Assembly: GCA_037783415.1 (NCBI GenBank) | Contig: JAZGTN010000058.1 | Coordinates: 9,150,001 to 9,214,000, forward strand | From: Leptasterias polaris | Taxonomy: Eukaryota; Echinodermata; Asteroidea; Forcipulatida; Asteriidae | Reading direction: 5' to 3' | DNA length: 64,000 bases | Shown: piece by piece, positions 48,700-59,039 of the stretch | Layout: every line of letters begins with the position of its first letter | How positions within the stretch are numbered: position 1 is the first letter of the stretch | Notes under the pieces: generated by a model | What the model was told of the DNA's origin: nothing | Database searches by the model: none | What the model saw: the letters and a program-made list of their open reading frames with translations, nothing else | Position numbers and translations under genes: made by a program

Positions 48700-49770
48700 G
48701 AAGGGGTGGCTACGCGGATACGGGGTGGTGGGGTGTGGGGTGTGCCGTGCGTACAAAGCAATAGGAGGTGGAGGGAATATTTTCTATGTCCAAACAGATC
48801 ACCCTTGGGGTGGCTACGCGAATACGGGGTGGTGGTGTGCGCTGTACAAAGCAATAGGAGGTGGAGGGAATATTTTCTATGTCCAAACAGATCACCCTTG
48901 GGGTGGCTACGCGGATACGGGGTGGTGGGGTGTGCCGTGCGTACAAAGCAATAGGAGGTGGAGGGAATATTTTCTAAGTTCAAACAGATCACCCTTGTGG
49001 GGTGGCTACGCGGATACGGGGTGGTGGTGTGCGCTGTACAAAGCAATAGGAGGTGGAGGGAATATTTTCTAAGTCCAAACAGATCACCCTTGGGGTGGCT
49101 ACGCGGATACGGGGTGGTTGGGTGTGCCGTGCGTACAAAGCAATAGGAGGTGGAGGGAATATTTTCTATGTCCAAACAGATCACCCTTGGGGTGGCTACG
49201 CGGATACGGGGTGGTTGGGTGTGCCGTGCGTACAAAGCAATAGGAGGTGGAGGGAATATTTTCTATGTCCAAACAGATCACCCTTGGGGTGGCTACGCGG
49301 ATACGGGGTGGTGGGGTGTGGGGTGTGGGGTGTGCCGTGCGTACAAAGCAATAGGAGGTGGAGGGAATATTTTCTATGTCCAAACAGATCACCCTTGGGG
49401 TGGCTACGCGGATACGGGGTGGTGGGGTGTGCCGTGCGTACAAAGCAATAGGAGGTGGAGGGAATATTTTCTAAGTCCAAACCGATCACCCTTGGGGTGG
49501 CTACGCGGATACGGGGTGGTGGTGTGCGCTGTACAAAGCAATAGGAGGTGGAGGGAATATTTTCTATGTCCAAACAGATCACCCCGGGGGTGGCTACGCG
49601 GATACGGGGTGGTGGGGTGTGCCGTGCGTACAAAGCAATAGGAGGTGAAGGGAATATTTTCTATGTCCAAACAGATCACCCTGTGGGTGGCTACGCGGAT
49701 ACGGGGTGGGGTGTGGGGTGCGCTGTACAAAGTCATGGTAGATTATTACTCTGGTGGTGGCTATACGCGG
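48700..49770. repeat. GC-rich minisatellite, about 97-bp period, about 11 copies
   Basis: The unit contains GTGGCTACGCGGATACGGGG, a GTGTGCCGTGCGTACAAAGC (or shorter) part, AATAGGAGGTGGAGGGAATA and CCAAACAGATCACCC. Copies differ mostly by short GTGGGGT expansions. Degenerate copies continue to about 50,390. All six frames are mostly open because stop codons are rare in the unit, so the long frames here are not genes. Confidence 0.9.
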
Positions 49771-50400
49771 ATACAGCAATATGTCCGCCGTTTACATTTG
49801 TAACTGGTTTGCTATGCGGTACGCTGGTAACAATTCCCAACGGTTTATGCACAGATCAATGGTTATTGTGGGCCAGCTTTGCGGTTACGATTGTGTAGTA
49901 CACGTGAACTGTTTCATGTTACCAGTTTAGCGCGCAGCATACCATTTATAAATTTCACCGATAACGTTTCGAATAAATAAATTTTGGGAGAAAATAAGTG
50001 TAGGCAAGATCAAGGGCAAAAAAGTTGGTAATAGGATTTTGTATATGTTACTCTTTGAGGGTTGTTGAGACGGTAGCGAATCGATACATATTTATAGGGG
50101 TAGGGGGTTGGGTGTGCGTTGAAATGAAATATGAGGTGAAGATTATAATTTCTAAGTCCAAATCGATCACCATGGTGGCGGCGTTGTGTGGATTTCGTTG
50201 TAGAAAGCAATGATGGTTGGTGAAGGCAATAATATGTTATTAGTCCAGGTTGGTGACATTGGAAGCTGCTACGAAGATGTGGGGCGGGATATGCGGAGTA
50301 CCAAGTATGTTAAGTCCAAACCGAAGGTCTTGATGGGGCCGGGTTACGAGGATAGGGTATGGTTGTGTGGTGTTCAATCAATTGAAAGCTGAAGTAAATA
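49771..50400. repeat. Eroded continuation of the GC-rich minisatellite
   Basis: Scattered remnants (TTCTAAGTCCAAATCGATCA near 50,150, AAGCAATGATGGTTGGTGAA near 50,206, TAAGTCCAAACC near 50,310) sit in otherwise unremarkable sequence. No gene is seen. Confidence 0.45.
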
Positions 50401-50404
50401 TTTT

Positions 50405-50630
50405 CTTATTACTATAATTATAATTGTTTATTTGACCTAAACAATACATCACCACAAAATACAATATAACGATATTAAAATTTTAAAAAATTAGAAAAAT
50501 ACATACAATACAAAATAATAAAACAAAATTTTTAAAAGTGAGCAACGAAATTTAAAGCATAAACAAATAAGTAAAGACAAAAATTAACTAGAGATTCAGT
50601 TTTTGTTTACTACAAAACCAAGGTGTTCGT
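50405..50630 (-). repeat. LINE 3' tail fragment next to an eroded X/Y-type terminus
   Basis: An ATAATTATAATTGTTTATTT tract followed by A-rich sequence (50,405-50,580) resembles the 3' end of a minus-strand LINE. At 50,588 CTAGAGATTCAGTTTTTGTT with AAGGTGTTCG (about 50,620) resembles the start of the Y units, but the stem is degraded. Confidence 0.4.
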
Positions 50631-51077
50631 GGTGAGTGATTAAATGAATTGGTGATAACATTTGACCTAAATCAATCCAATGTCTGGCTCAGGAGTTGTA
50701 TTTCAAACAATAAATAACAACTTCCAGTATAGGCTAACATGATAAACAGGCCCTTGTGGATGCATTACAGGATGATAGTCAAATTTTTTCTGAAATGACA
50801 TATTTTTTGTCTATGTTTATTAAATAAATGTTATAGTTGAAGATTTGTAAGGGAGGTGGCCCTTGGTTGAATATTGGTGCTTGAAAACCCATAGCGATGG
50901 TAAGAAGACAGTTATCATGCTATTAGGTTAGGTGGAGATGATGCATATGAAGTTTGTATGTGAATACCAAAAATAACCGCAAAATGTGGACTTGTGATTT
51001 GCATTAGTAAAAAATAAATATGGCGAAGTTTCGGAGTTTTAAATTACATAAAACTTGGTGGTAATCTAAGGTTTGCG

Positions 51078-51482
51078 CTAAGGGATGGGATTGGCGATGT
51101 GTCCAGTTTCCTTCAGGTGGTTCTTGATGGCTAGTGAAACAGTGGATGAAATGGTTTGATGGTACCGGTCCTCGTAAGTGTCTCTGGTAATCGTGGTGTC
51201 CAGATCCCAATCAACTTGGTGTGGCGCACGTTTTACAAATACAGACACAGACCGGCTTCTTGGTATTTTTACATGAACAAGATTTCCCCAGTTGCCGAGA
51301 TGCTTCGTCTGGGTTGTTACTTCCTGTGTGGTAACGCATCGCAGGTAACGTGGAGCAGCCTGTTTGAAGCCTCTTGCGGTTACGACCGGTCCCATGAATA
51401 GCAAAATTGCCTTGATGATGTCAGTTCCAGTGGGTTGTGGCTTCTCAATGTCCATCACTGAGCTCATAATTGAACCGATGAA
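51078..51482 (-). CDS. DUF3987-type ATPase gene, last exon
   Basis: This 134-codon exon ends with a stop at 51,078. Its start is set by an acceptor on the minus strand: a T-rich tract followed by TTTTTGTCAG just before TTCATCGG at 51,482. The frame matches the upstream exon's donor in phase 0. The protein part begins FIGSIMSSVMDIEKP and contains AILLFMGPVVTARGFKQAAP, plausibly a winged-helix-like C-terminal segment; that is my inference from its pattern. A basic, polar tail follows. An AATAAA on the minus strand lies near 50,820, about 250 bp downstream. The open frame continues upstream of the acceptor by chance to 51,539, but that part looks unlike protein. Confidence 0.6.
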   Translation of the reverse strand, partial: FIGSIMSSVMDIEKPQPTGTDIIKAILLFMGPVVTARGFKQAAPRYLRCVTTQEVTTQTKHLGNWGNLVHVKIPRSRSVSVFVKRAPHQVDWDLDTTITRDTYEDRYHQTISSTVSLAIKNHLKETGHIANPIP

Positions 51483-52872
51483 CTGACAAAAATAAAATAA
51501 TACAAACGCATAAGTTGCCATGTTTTCGTAATCACACATCAGAATTGAAGGGAAGGCGTTTGTGTCCGAAATGTTGCCCAGATTTTCGAATCCTAGCGCG
51601 GATAACTTTACTTGTAATGATTCCCGTTGACAAACGGGTCCTGTTTCACAGACTCAAAGGGAAATGGTTCAATATAAAGGCATTTTTTAAATATGAAGAG
51701 TGAAAATGTAATGTAAAGTAAGATGTATTGTCAAGAAATTGAAGAAAATCCATGCGCTGCAGTTGTTATCCAAAATTAAAGTAGCCATTGTGCCATTTAA
51801 CTAGAGTCGAGATGCAAGCCCAAAATAAATAACCGTTAAATATAGTGGGTAAGACTACAATAATGTATTACTGCTTCTTTCGTTCGTTGTTTATTTTGTT
51901 ATATGATTTAGTTGGAATGAAAATATATTTACTGGCTACCATTTTGGTTGTGAAAATGTTCTGTTAAAAACGAAACAACTTAATTGCCGTTTTCAACTTC
52001 TCCTCGAGTATAAGATGAACAAGGCGGACAATACTTTTAGTTGAGATTGCGTGGTAAAACAAATATTGAACCAAAGAACTAGTTATTAAAGGCGATTTGG
52101 ACAAATGCCTGTTTCCAAACATTGAAATGTTGGTTATCATGTTTGTAATAGCGTGGAAACTTGTTGTGGCCAGTTCGCGTCAGACATTGTCAGGCGTTGG
52201 CTTTAAATGCGGGTGACCCATCAGTTTGTTGTCTTGGAGCATCTTCAATATTATTTATTTTTTTTGGGGGGGGGGGGGGGTGGGTGAGAGTAGGTTGCAC
52301 ATTTCCAAAGGGGGAAAAATCCCCAATATCTTTGAGATATCTATCAAAACCTAGGTGCGCGAATGTGTCAAATGGACGCAAAATCGTACGCAGCGTTACC
52401 CAAAAAAAACTCTTAGGGACAACAAATTAATGTAAAATAAGAAACAAAATGGCTCTTTATCATAGATGTTTTAAAAAAAAGTTGACTAGTTGAATTCGCC
52501 AATTATTTCTAATAATGATGTACTGAGATAGTTGTGTACGAGATTGTTTAATTTGTAATCCAAAATGTGTAGCACAAAGGCTGAAATGGTTTTAAGCGAA
52601 CACACTAAAACTTAAATAAAAGCCGACAAGTGACGACGCCTGCTGACGGCAAGTGCACTTTCAAGCCATGTTTAAACAAAAATAAACCGTGAAATATATG
52701 TGTAAGACTTAAGAGTAATATGTATCCATATCACCTTCAATCTGTTAAAAAAATGTTTTAGACTGTAAATAAGAGTGTAATTCGTGGCAACCAAAAACCC
52801 TTTTTACAATAAAAAAAAATGTCAACAGATTTAAAGTGATTTGGATACATATGACTGTTATAATTCACTTAC
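51483..52872 (-). other. Intron of the DUF3987-type gene
   Basis: The proposed intron is about 1,390 bp with GTAAGTG at its 5' end and a T-rich stretch before CAG at its 3' end, joining codons in phase 0. It is AT-rich, includes a G run near 52,267, and contains no coding trace. It is predicted only from the splice consensus and frame match. Confidence 0.55.
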
Positions 52873-53964
52873 CTCAAGCAGTATTTCTTTTTGCATGTCA
52901 CAATGAGTGATGAGTGCACATGCCCTCTCAAGTGTATGTCTGCTAATTTCTGGGCCTGGACTGGTCACATTTCTCCCGGCTAGCATTGTTGCCAGAATGT
53001 GGTCTGTCACATGAAGGCCAAGGGCAAGTCTTTGAACAATGTCCATCTTCTTGGACTTTGGGGGAATATGACCGTTTCTGATAGCATCATTGAGGTTTGT
53101 GACAAACTCTGTTTCCATGTCATTTAACATGCGAATTGCATATTGGTCAAATTTATATGTGGTGGGAACAATGTGAATATCATAAACTGCCGAAATGAAG
53201 TTAACAAATGAAGAAACCTTTTGTGTCGAAAGAAAGTCCTTAGCTTCTTGGCGTTCAGTTGGAGTTGGTCGAAAACATTGAGGAGTCAAAATTAAGAAAC
53301 GGTCTAATAGCCCTTGGCCTTCATCCATCGTCACCAGCAACTTCGCCAGCGGTTGAACTTGTGTGCTTCCTAAGATGGAGAAGGGAGTTCCGGCTGGTAT
53401 CTTTCGGTCTGCTTGGGTTGCTAGAGTTTGAGAAGCTTCCTCTCCAGAGAAGAGTTCACAAAGCAGTGAGTCTGTATTGGGGCCATCGTCGGTCTTTATC
53501 AGCTTGAAAATGACGTCATATATTTCAGGCGACAACAAAATGCCCTTTTTGTCACTTGCCAACTTTTTGAAAAGTCCGGATGGTGTAGCCTTCTCAATGA
53601 GGAAAGAAATCAGTTCCTTGTCATCTATAAGATGGTTCAGTGGAGTCGAGGCACCAATCTTAATAGCTTGAGATTTCCCGGTAGACGGGGGTCCAACGAA
53701 ATTTGTGTATATATTCGGCACTGCATCGAAGCCGTGGAATGTACTCAGTTTGACAGACAAACTGAGGACGAAGAGGGTGGCCGTTAGGATTGACATGATC
53801 AGATATCCTGCGTTGGTGTTAATGGAGGCCGCTTTGTGTGTCAAGAATTGACCTGCCTCGTCAGAAAAGAGACTCCCATAGTCAAACGGTGTTGATATTA
53901 GTCTGCGATGTAGTTTGGCCCAGGTGTTTGGATGCTGCTTTGAGATTTTATTTAGCTTAGACAT
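52873..53964 (-). CDS. DUF3987-type P-loop ATPase, main exon
   Basis: The protein has a Walker A motif GPPSTGKS at about residues 91-98, a Walker B-like segment GILLSPEIYDV (141-151), a polar segment FSILGSTQVQPL (196-206) and GLLDRFLILTP (218-228) resembling the arginine-finger region of DUF3987 proteins. DUF3987 is a poorly understood helicase/primase-like family found in bacteria, phages and expanded in some invertebrates; it may act on DNA, but its role here is unknown. The exon ends at 52,873 with GAG followed by a consensus donor GTAAGTG. Without splicing the frame would add only four residues before a stop. A possible acceptor lies at 53,981, so the ATG at 53,964 may be internal and an upstream exon may be missing. 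No stop or frameshift is seen. Confidence 0.7.
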
Positions 53965-54204
53965 GTTGTCGAGACCGTTACTTCAGGTTGAAAAAAACAA
54001 GTTTGACACAGGTAGTATTTATTAAAGTGTGTAAATGGGCCTATAGGCTTGGAAGAAAGCAATTGATGATCATGACTGAGTGGGTACGATGAAACAGTTG
54101 GGAAGTGGCAAGTGGTGGCGGCAAAGTTTGTTTAATGACAAAGCGTTCTTGGATGTGGTTGAAGAAGGTGGTGGTGGTGGTTTTAAGAGCATAAAAGAGT
54201 GTAT

Positions 54205-54760
54205 AAAAATTTTACGGGATTTTCTAGCTAAGCGGCAAGTTCAGAGGGATGAGTTAGAAATGCAAAAGCTTTGTTGGACAAAGCATCATTGGTGTTGGGG
54301 TACCTCGATGGTTGTGTTTAAGACATGAATGAGCTTGTATAAAGAAGGTAAGAGTCTCCTGCAAAGTGTTAAGTAGTGACGCTTAAGATAGTCCTTAGCA
54401 CATGAATAAATGAGCGTGTAAGATGAAGAGGAGTATCGAGCTAAGCGGCAAGTACTGAAGGCTACGTTAGTAAGGCAAAAGCATTGTTGGCCTACCATTT
54501 TGGTGTTGGTTGCTTTTAGGACATGAATAAATGAGCGTGTAAGATGAAGAGGAGTATCGAGCTAAGCGGCAAGTACTAAAGGCTACATGAGAAAGGCCAA
54601 AGGATTATTGGTATAGCATTTATGGTGTTGGTTGTGTTTAGAAAATGAATGAATGAGCGTGTATGACGAAGTTAGGTATCCAGCTATCCACTGAAAGGCT
54701 ACGTTGTAAGGCCAAAGCATTGTTGGGCAAAGCATTTTAGGTATTGCTTGCCAATCGTTG
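54205..54760. repeat. Minisatellite, about 120-bp period, four to five copies
   Basis: The unit includes GAGCTAAGCGGCAAGTACTG, GCATTGTTGG, TTTTGGTGTTGGTTG and GACATGAATAAATGAGCGTG. The clearest pair is at about 54,400-54,640; outer copies are diverged. It lies between the divergent DUF3987 gene and transposase gene, where promoters would be expected. Confidence 0.7.
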
Positions 54761-54839
54761 AAAGGAAGCTATTGTTCCAACACCACGTTGATGATTGAGC
54801 AGGTATTAGTTTCGAAATTAACAAGTCGATGGCAAACTC

Positions 54840-55898
54840 ATGGTTAGTAATTTGAACATGGCAAATTATGTTCGAAAGTGTAATGTTGGTGTACAACATG
54901 GATGCTTTGATACAAAGACGCAAAGTACGCAAGTTGAGAGTGCAGTTCAATCTTACCAGAGAAAATATGGAAATCCAGATGCTAGCCAAACGTTTCTGAC
55001 TTACGATAAACTGTGCAGGGATATCTTGTGCAACCGAGAGACTTTGCTAACATGGTGCCGAGATAATGGCTTGATCGCAAAAGAGATGGCATGTCCTACT
55101 TGTGGAGAGGCAATGAAAATTGTCGAAACGAGCGATAGGTTGGACGCTATGAAATGGGAGTGCCGCAGACAGGTTAAGAACAAGAAGCACCGGTGTGAAA
55201 GGTCTGTAAGATATAACAGTTGGTTTGCTGACAGTAATCTTACACTGGAAGAAACAGTAAAGTTCACATATTGGTGGTCGTGTGACTTGAAGCAAGAACA
55301 AATCATGAAACAATTGGGACTTGGTGGACACACTGCGGTAGATTGGGATATGTTTTGCCGAGAAACCTGCGAGGAGATCATGATGAATGCGGAGAAGAAG
55401 CAGATAGGAGGAGTCGGGAAAAGAGTACAAATTGACGAGAGCAAGATTGGTAAACGTAAATACCATAGAGGTCACCGAGTTGAGGGGCAGTGGGTGTTTG
55501 GAGGTATAGAAGAAGAGTCTCGAAGATGTTTTATTGTAGCGGTTGACAGGCGAGATGAGGCGACGTTGTTGCCTTTAATTCAGCAATGGATTGCACCAGG
55601 AACCACCATTGTGTCTGATTGCTGGAAAGCATACTATAATTTTGACAAACATGGATATACACACGAGACTGTGAATTATTCGAAAGAATTTGTTAATGAC
55701 AAAGGCTACCACACAAACAAAATAGAAGGTCATTGGCGCCAAATGAAAGTAAGTCTACCGACTCACGGAAGGCGGAAGCATCACTATGCGTCTTATCTTG
55801 GAGAATTTGTGTATAGATATACTCACAAGGACAGGGATATATTCACTCAATTTGTTCATGATATAAGTAAAGTGTATGATGTAGGTAGGGACATTTAA
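54840..55898 (+). CDS. ISXO2-like / Merlin-type transposase (IS1595 family), intact
   Basis: This 352-residue protein has a zinc ribbon (C85, C88, C108, C119), a helical segment with LTLEETVKFTYWW and a DDE/N-type nuclease fold. The likely catalytic residues are D199 in IDESKIG, D260 in SDCWKAY and N293 or E296 in NKIEGHWR. These are hallmarks of the DDE_Tnp_IS1595 (ISXO2-like) domain; the eukaryotic Merlin superfamily belongs to this group. It would cut and paste a DNA element in the nucleus. The length is normal and no stop or frameshift is present. Clear terminal inverted repeats are not visible to me, so it could be a Merlin element with short ends or a domesticated copy. It is head-to-head with the DUF3987-type gene. 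An AATAAA lies at 56,102. Confidence 0.85.
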   Translation: MVSNLNMANYVRKCNVGVQHGCFDTKTQSTQVESAVQSYQRKYGNPDASQTFLTYDKLCRDILCNRETLLTWCRDNGLIAKEMACPTCGEAMKIVETSDRLDAMKWECRRQVKNKKHRCERSVRYNSWFADSNLTLEETVKFTYWWSCDLKQEQIMKQLGLGGHTAVDWDMFCRETCEEIMMNAEKKQIGGVGKRVQIDESKIGKRKYHRGHRVEGQWVFGGIEEESRRCFIVAVDRRDEATLLPLIQQWIAPGTTIVSDCWKAYYNFDKHGYTHETVNYSKEFVNDKGYHTNKIEGHWRQMKVSLPTHGRRKHHYASYLGEFVYRYTHKDRDIFTQFVHDISKVYDVGRDI

Positions 55899-55929
55899 GT
55901 ATTAGTACTATAAAGAAGTAAAACTATGT

Positions 55930-58175
55930 ATAATTTGTACCATTTACTTAGTTCCTGATACTTCTGCGTGTAAAAGTGTCAACTTTCTTGTTATATTTGA
56001 AAGGTTTTGATACGCTGCAGGTTTTGTAAAATGGAACACATTTTGCAATAGTGAACATGAAGTGTTACGGCGAAGTTATAATATATGTTCCATAATTTTA
56101 AAATAAACACTTCTTCCCAAAATCTTCAATGATAATCCTTCTTCCCAAAATCTTCAATGATAATCATGTGCATAACGGCGATATCAATCCTCACATGGAA
56201 TTTGGACTTTCTGTCCCTTTTTGAAATCATCCTCAGTGGGGGACACTTACGGCGAAGTTAAATAATATATGTTCCATAATTGTAAAATACCGCCGCAGAT
56301 GACAGTGAAGCCGACATTTATTTTACCAGATTGATAAGAGGTAATAATGTACATCTATATAATTTGTACCATTTAGTTCATGATACTTTTGTGATAAAAT
56401 CTGACACTGTGTGGTTATGTGTAAATTAAAAATAACTGAAGTTTAGAAGACTAAAAAAATGTGCAGTGAATATGAACCTCCTAATTGTTTGCTAAAGTTG
56501 TACATCATGCAGGTTGACTTATCGGTAAAGGTTACCCATAGTGACAAGACATGGATCGGTAAAGGTTACCCATAGTGACAAGACATGGAGGTGTGATTAG
56601 TCATTCGTTTATGACGTAACATTGTTTACGGAAGTTTTAGCATCCATCAATGCGTGCCTTGCTGCTTACCCGAGTATACGTTGTAATTTACCTTGGAATG
56701 AACGATTTCACTGATGATACATGTATTATTGTAAGTTAAATAATATATGTTCCATAATTTTAAAATCAACACTTATTCCCAAAATCTTCAATGAGAAACA
56801 TGTGCATAACGGCGATATCAATTCTGACATGGCATTTGGGCTTTCTTTGCCTTTTTGAAATCACCCTCCAGTTGAGAAATGCCCCAAGTCGACCACAAGA
56901 ACAAACATACACGGAGTCGACCCCATACTTCATAGACCCCATAGCATGCCACAGTACACACGATAATGTGATAAATCGATCCCATACCATGTACCTAGCA
57001 TGCTAGAGTACAGTATATGATACAGGTTACACCAAGTCGATCCGTGATTAGTCATTCGTGTATGACGTAACATTGTTTACGGAAGTTTTAGCGTGCATCA
57101 ATGCGTGCCTTGCTGCTTGTAATTTGCCTTGGAATGAACTTAACGATTTCACTGATGATACATGTATTATTGTATTTGTAAGGATTCGTAACACTTATCA
57201 TTGACCACTTTACGACGATATGAGTCCTTAAACATGGAATTTGGGCTTTCATTCCCTTTTTGAAATCATCCTCCAGTGGGGGGACACTTACGGCGAAGTT
57301 AAATAATATATGTTACATAATTTTTAAATAAACACTTATTCCCAAAATCGTCAATGATAAGCATGTGCATAACGGCGATAGCAGTCCTTAAACATTGGAT
57401 TTGGGCTTTCTTTCCCTTTTTGAAATCATCCTCCAGTGGGGGGACACTTCCCCTACGGCGAAGTGAAATAATATATGTTCCATAATTGTAAAATAAACAC
57501 TTATTCCCAAAACCTTCAATGATAAACATGTGCATAACGGCGATGTCAATCCTAACATGGAATTTGGGCTTTCTTTCCCTTTTTGAAATCATCCTCCAGT
57601 GGGGGGACACTTACGGCTAAGTTAAAGAATATATGTTCCATAATTGTAAACTACCGCCGCAATTAATGACAGTGAAGCCGACATTTGTTTTACCAGACTT
57701 ATAAGAGGAAATAATGTACAATTTGTACCATTTAGTTCATGATACTTTTGTGATAAAATCTGTAAATTTTTGGTTATGTGTAAATTAAAAATAACGGAAG
57801 TTTAGAAGATTAAACATTTTTTGCAGTGAATATGAACATCCTAATTGTTTGCTAAAGTTGTACATCATGCAGGTTGACTTATGGGTAAAGGTTTTACCCA
57901 TACCGACAAGACATGGAGGTCTGATTAGTCATTTGTTTATGACTAGCCTTATTTATGACGTAACATTGTTTACGGAAGTTTTAGCGTGCATCAATGCGTG
58001 CCTTGCTGCTTTTAGCCGACGTTGTAATTTGCCTTGGACTTGAACGATTTCACTGATGATACATGTGTTATTGTAAGCATTCGTAACACTTATTATTGAC
58101 CACTTTACGGCGATCAGTCCCTAAACATGGAATTTGGGCTTTCTTTCCCTTGTTGAAATCATCCTCCACATGCTA
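55930..58175. repeat. Complex tandem repeats containing copies of the transposase 3' flank
   Basis: The tract ATAATTTGTACCATTTA followed by TCATGATACTT occurs first behind the transposase (about 55,930) and again near 56,360 and 57,715. A second block (TTCCCTTTTTGAAATCATCC, GGACACTTACGGCGAAGTT, ATATATGTTCCATAATT) occurs at least five times. A third (TTATGACGTAACATTGTTTA then TGCGTGCCTTGCTGCTT) occurs three times. The largest period is about 1.36 kb. A local 34-bp duplication lies at about 56,522-56,588. No gene is seen. Confidence 0.75.
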
Positions 58176-58414
58176 CAGTATTGTTCACACAACTACAGTA
58201 CACAGTAGAGTACACTAATTATACCATGGAGGAACTTCCTCCATGCATATACATGTACATGTGAGTGGTGTATGTACGTAGTGCGGTCACACACTATACA
58301 TGTACATGTGAGTGGTGTATGTACATAGTGCGGTCACTAAACCGTGACTGCGTAGCCGTAGCCGCCGGCTACGAGGTGGTGCTTATGTATGGTGTTCTAA
58401 AGACGACAGATATG

Positions 58415-58745
58415 CGTCGCGTCGTGCCGTCGCGTCGCCTATTCCGTCGTCCGTCGCGTCGTCCGTCGCGTCGTGCCGTCGCCCGTCGCGTCGTGCGTCG
58501 CGTCGTGCCGTCGCCCGTCGCGTCGCCTGTTTTTCAATTGATTTGCATGGTGACTTGGACATCCGTCGTCCGTCGCGTCGTGCCGTCGTCCGTCGTGCCG
58601 TCGCGTCGTCCGTCGCGTCGTCCGTCGCGTCGCCCGTCGCGTCGTCCGTCGCGTCGCCCGTCGCGTCGTCCGTCGTCCGTCGCGTCGTGCCGTCGTCCGT
58701 CGCGTCGTGCCGTCGCGTCGCCCGTCGTCCGTCGCGTCGCCTGTT
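58415..58745. repeat. CGTCG-type microsatellite in two blocks
   Basis: CGTCGC, CGTCGTC and CCGTCG words fill the stretch, broken by a 45-bp AT-rich spacer at about 58,528-58,565. Both blocks end in GTCGCCTGTTTTT-AATTGATTTG, so they look like a duplicated unit. The Arg/Ser/Pro-rich translation is a by-product. Confidence 0.9.
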
Positions 58746-58749
58746 TTTA

Positions 58750-59036
58750 AATTGATTTGGACCTTATTTTCGCCAAAACGTTCTTCACTTTTCTGTCAAT
58801 TGGTGGCGCTCTTTGATTATTTCCGTCGAAGTGAGTCTGATGAGGTCGTCGAGATTCTAGATGGCAGATGTGTATAGTTTGATCAATCCCTGCTTGCCGT
58901 GTCATCTCAACAATATCCTTTTAATTGTAAAAACATGTCAAGTATTAGTTTTACTACCTCGGCCTCCCTACCATGCCTACTAGCCTGTAAAATAAAGCAA
59001 TGTCAACAGCAGCATCGTAGGAAAAATACTACCTAA
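58750..59036. other. No recognisable feature
   Basis: This is short unremarkable sequence between the microsatellite and the LINE tail. Confidence 0.4.
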
Positions 59037-59039
59037 ATT

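Noticed and set aside
48657..49641. Long overlapping open frames on both strands (100-190 codons)
   Set aside because: They are translations of the 97-bp minisatellite, whose unit has few stop codons; no protein family is suggested.
48700..49770. CRISPR-like array
   Set aside because: Repeats are contiguous, with no unique spacers, and the setting is eukaryotic.
54840..55898. Bacterial contamination as the source of the ISXO2-like transposase
   Set aside because: Flanks are AT-rich eukaryotic repeats that share sequence with its 3' end; IS1595-type (Merlin) transposases are known in animals.
57299..57610. Minus-strand frame with a repeated peptide, also at 56,766-56,990
   Set aside because: It follows the tandem block behind the transposase; copies change frame between units.
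58265..58755. Arg/Ser/Pro-rich open frames
   Set aside because: They arise from the CGTCG microsatellite; composition is dictated by the repeat in every frame.
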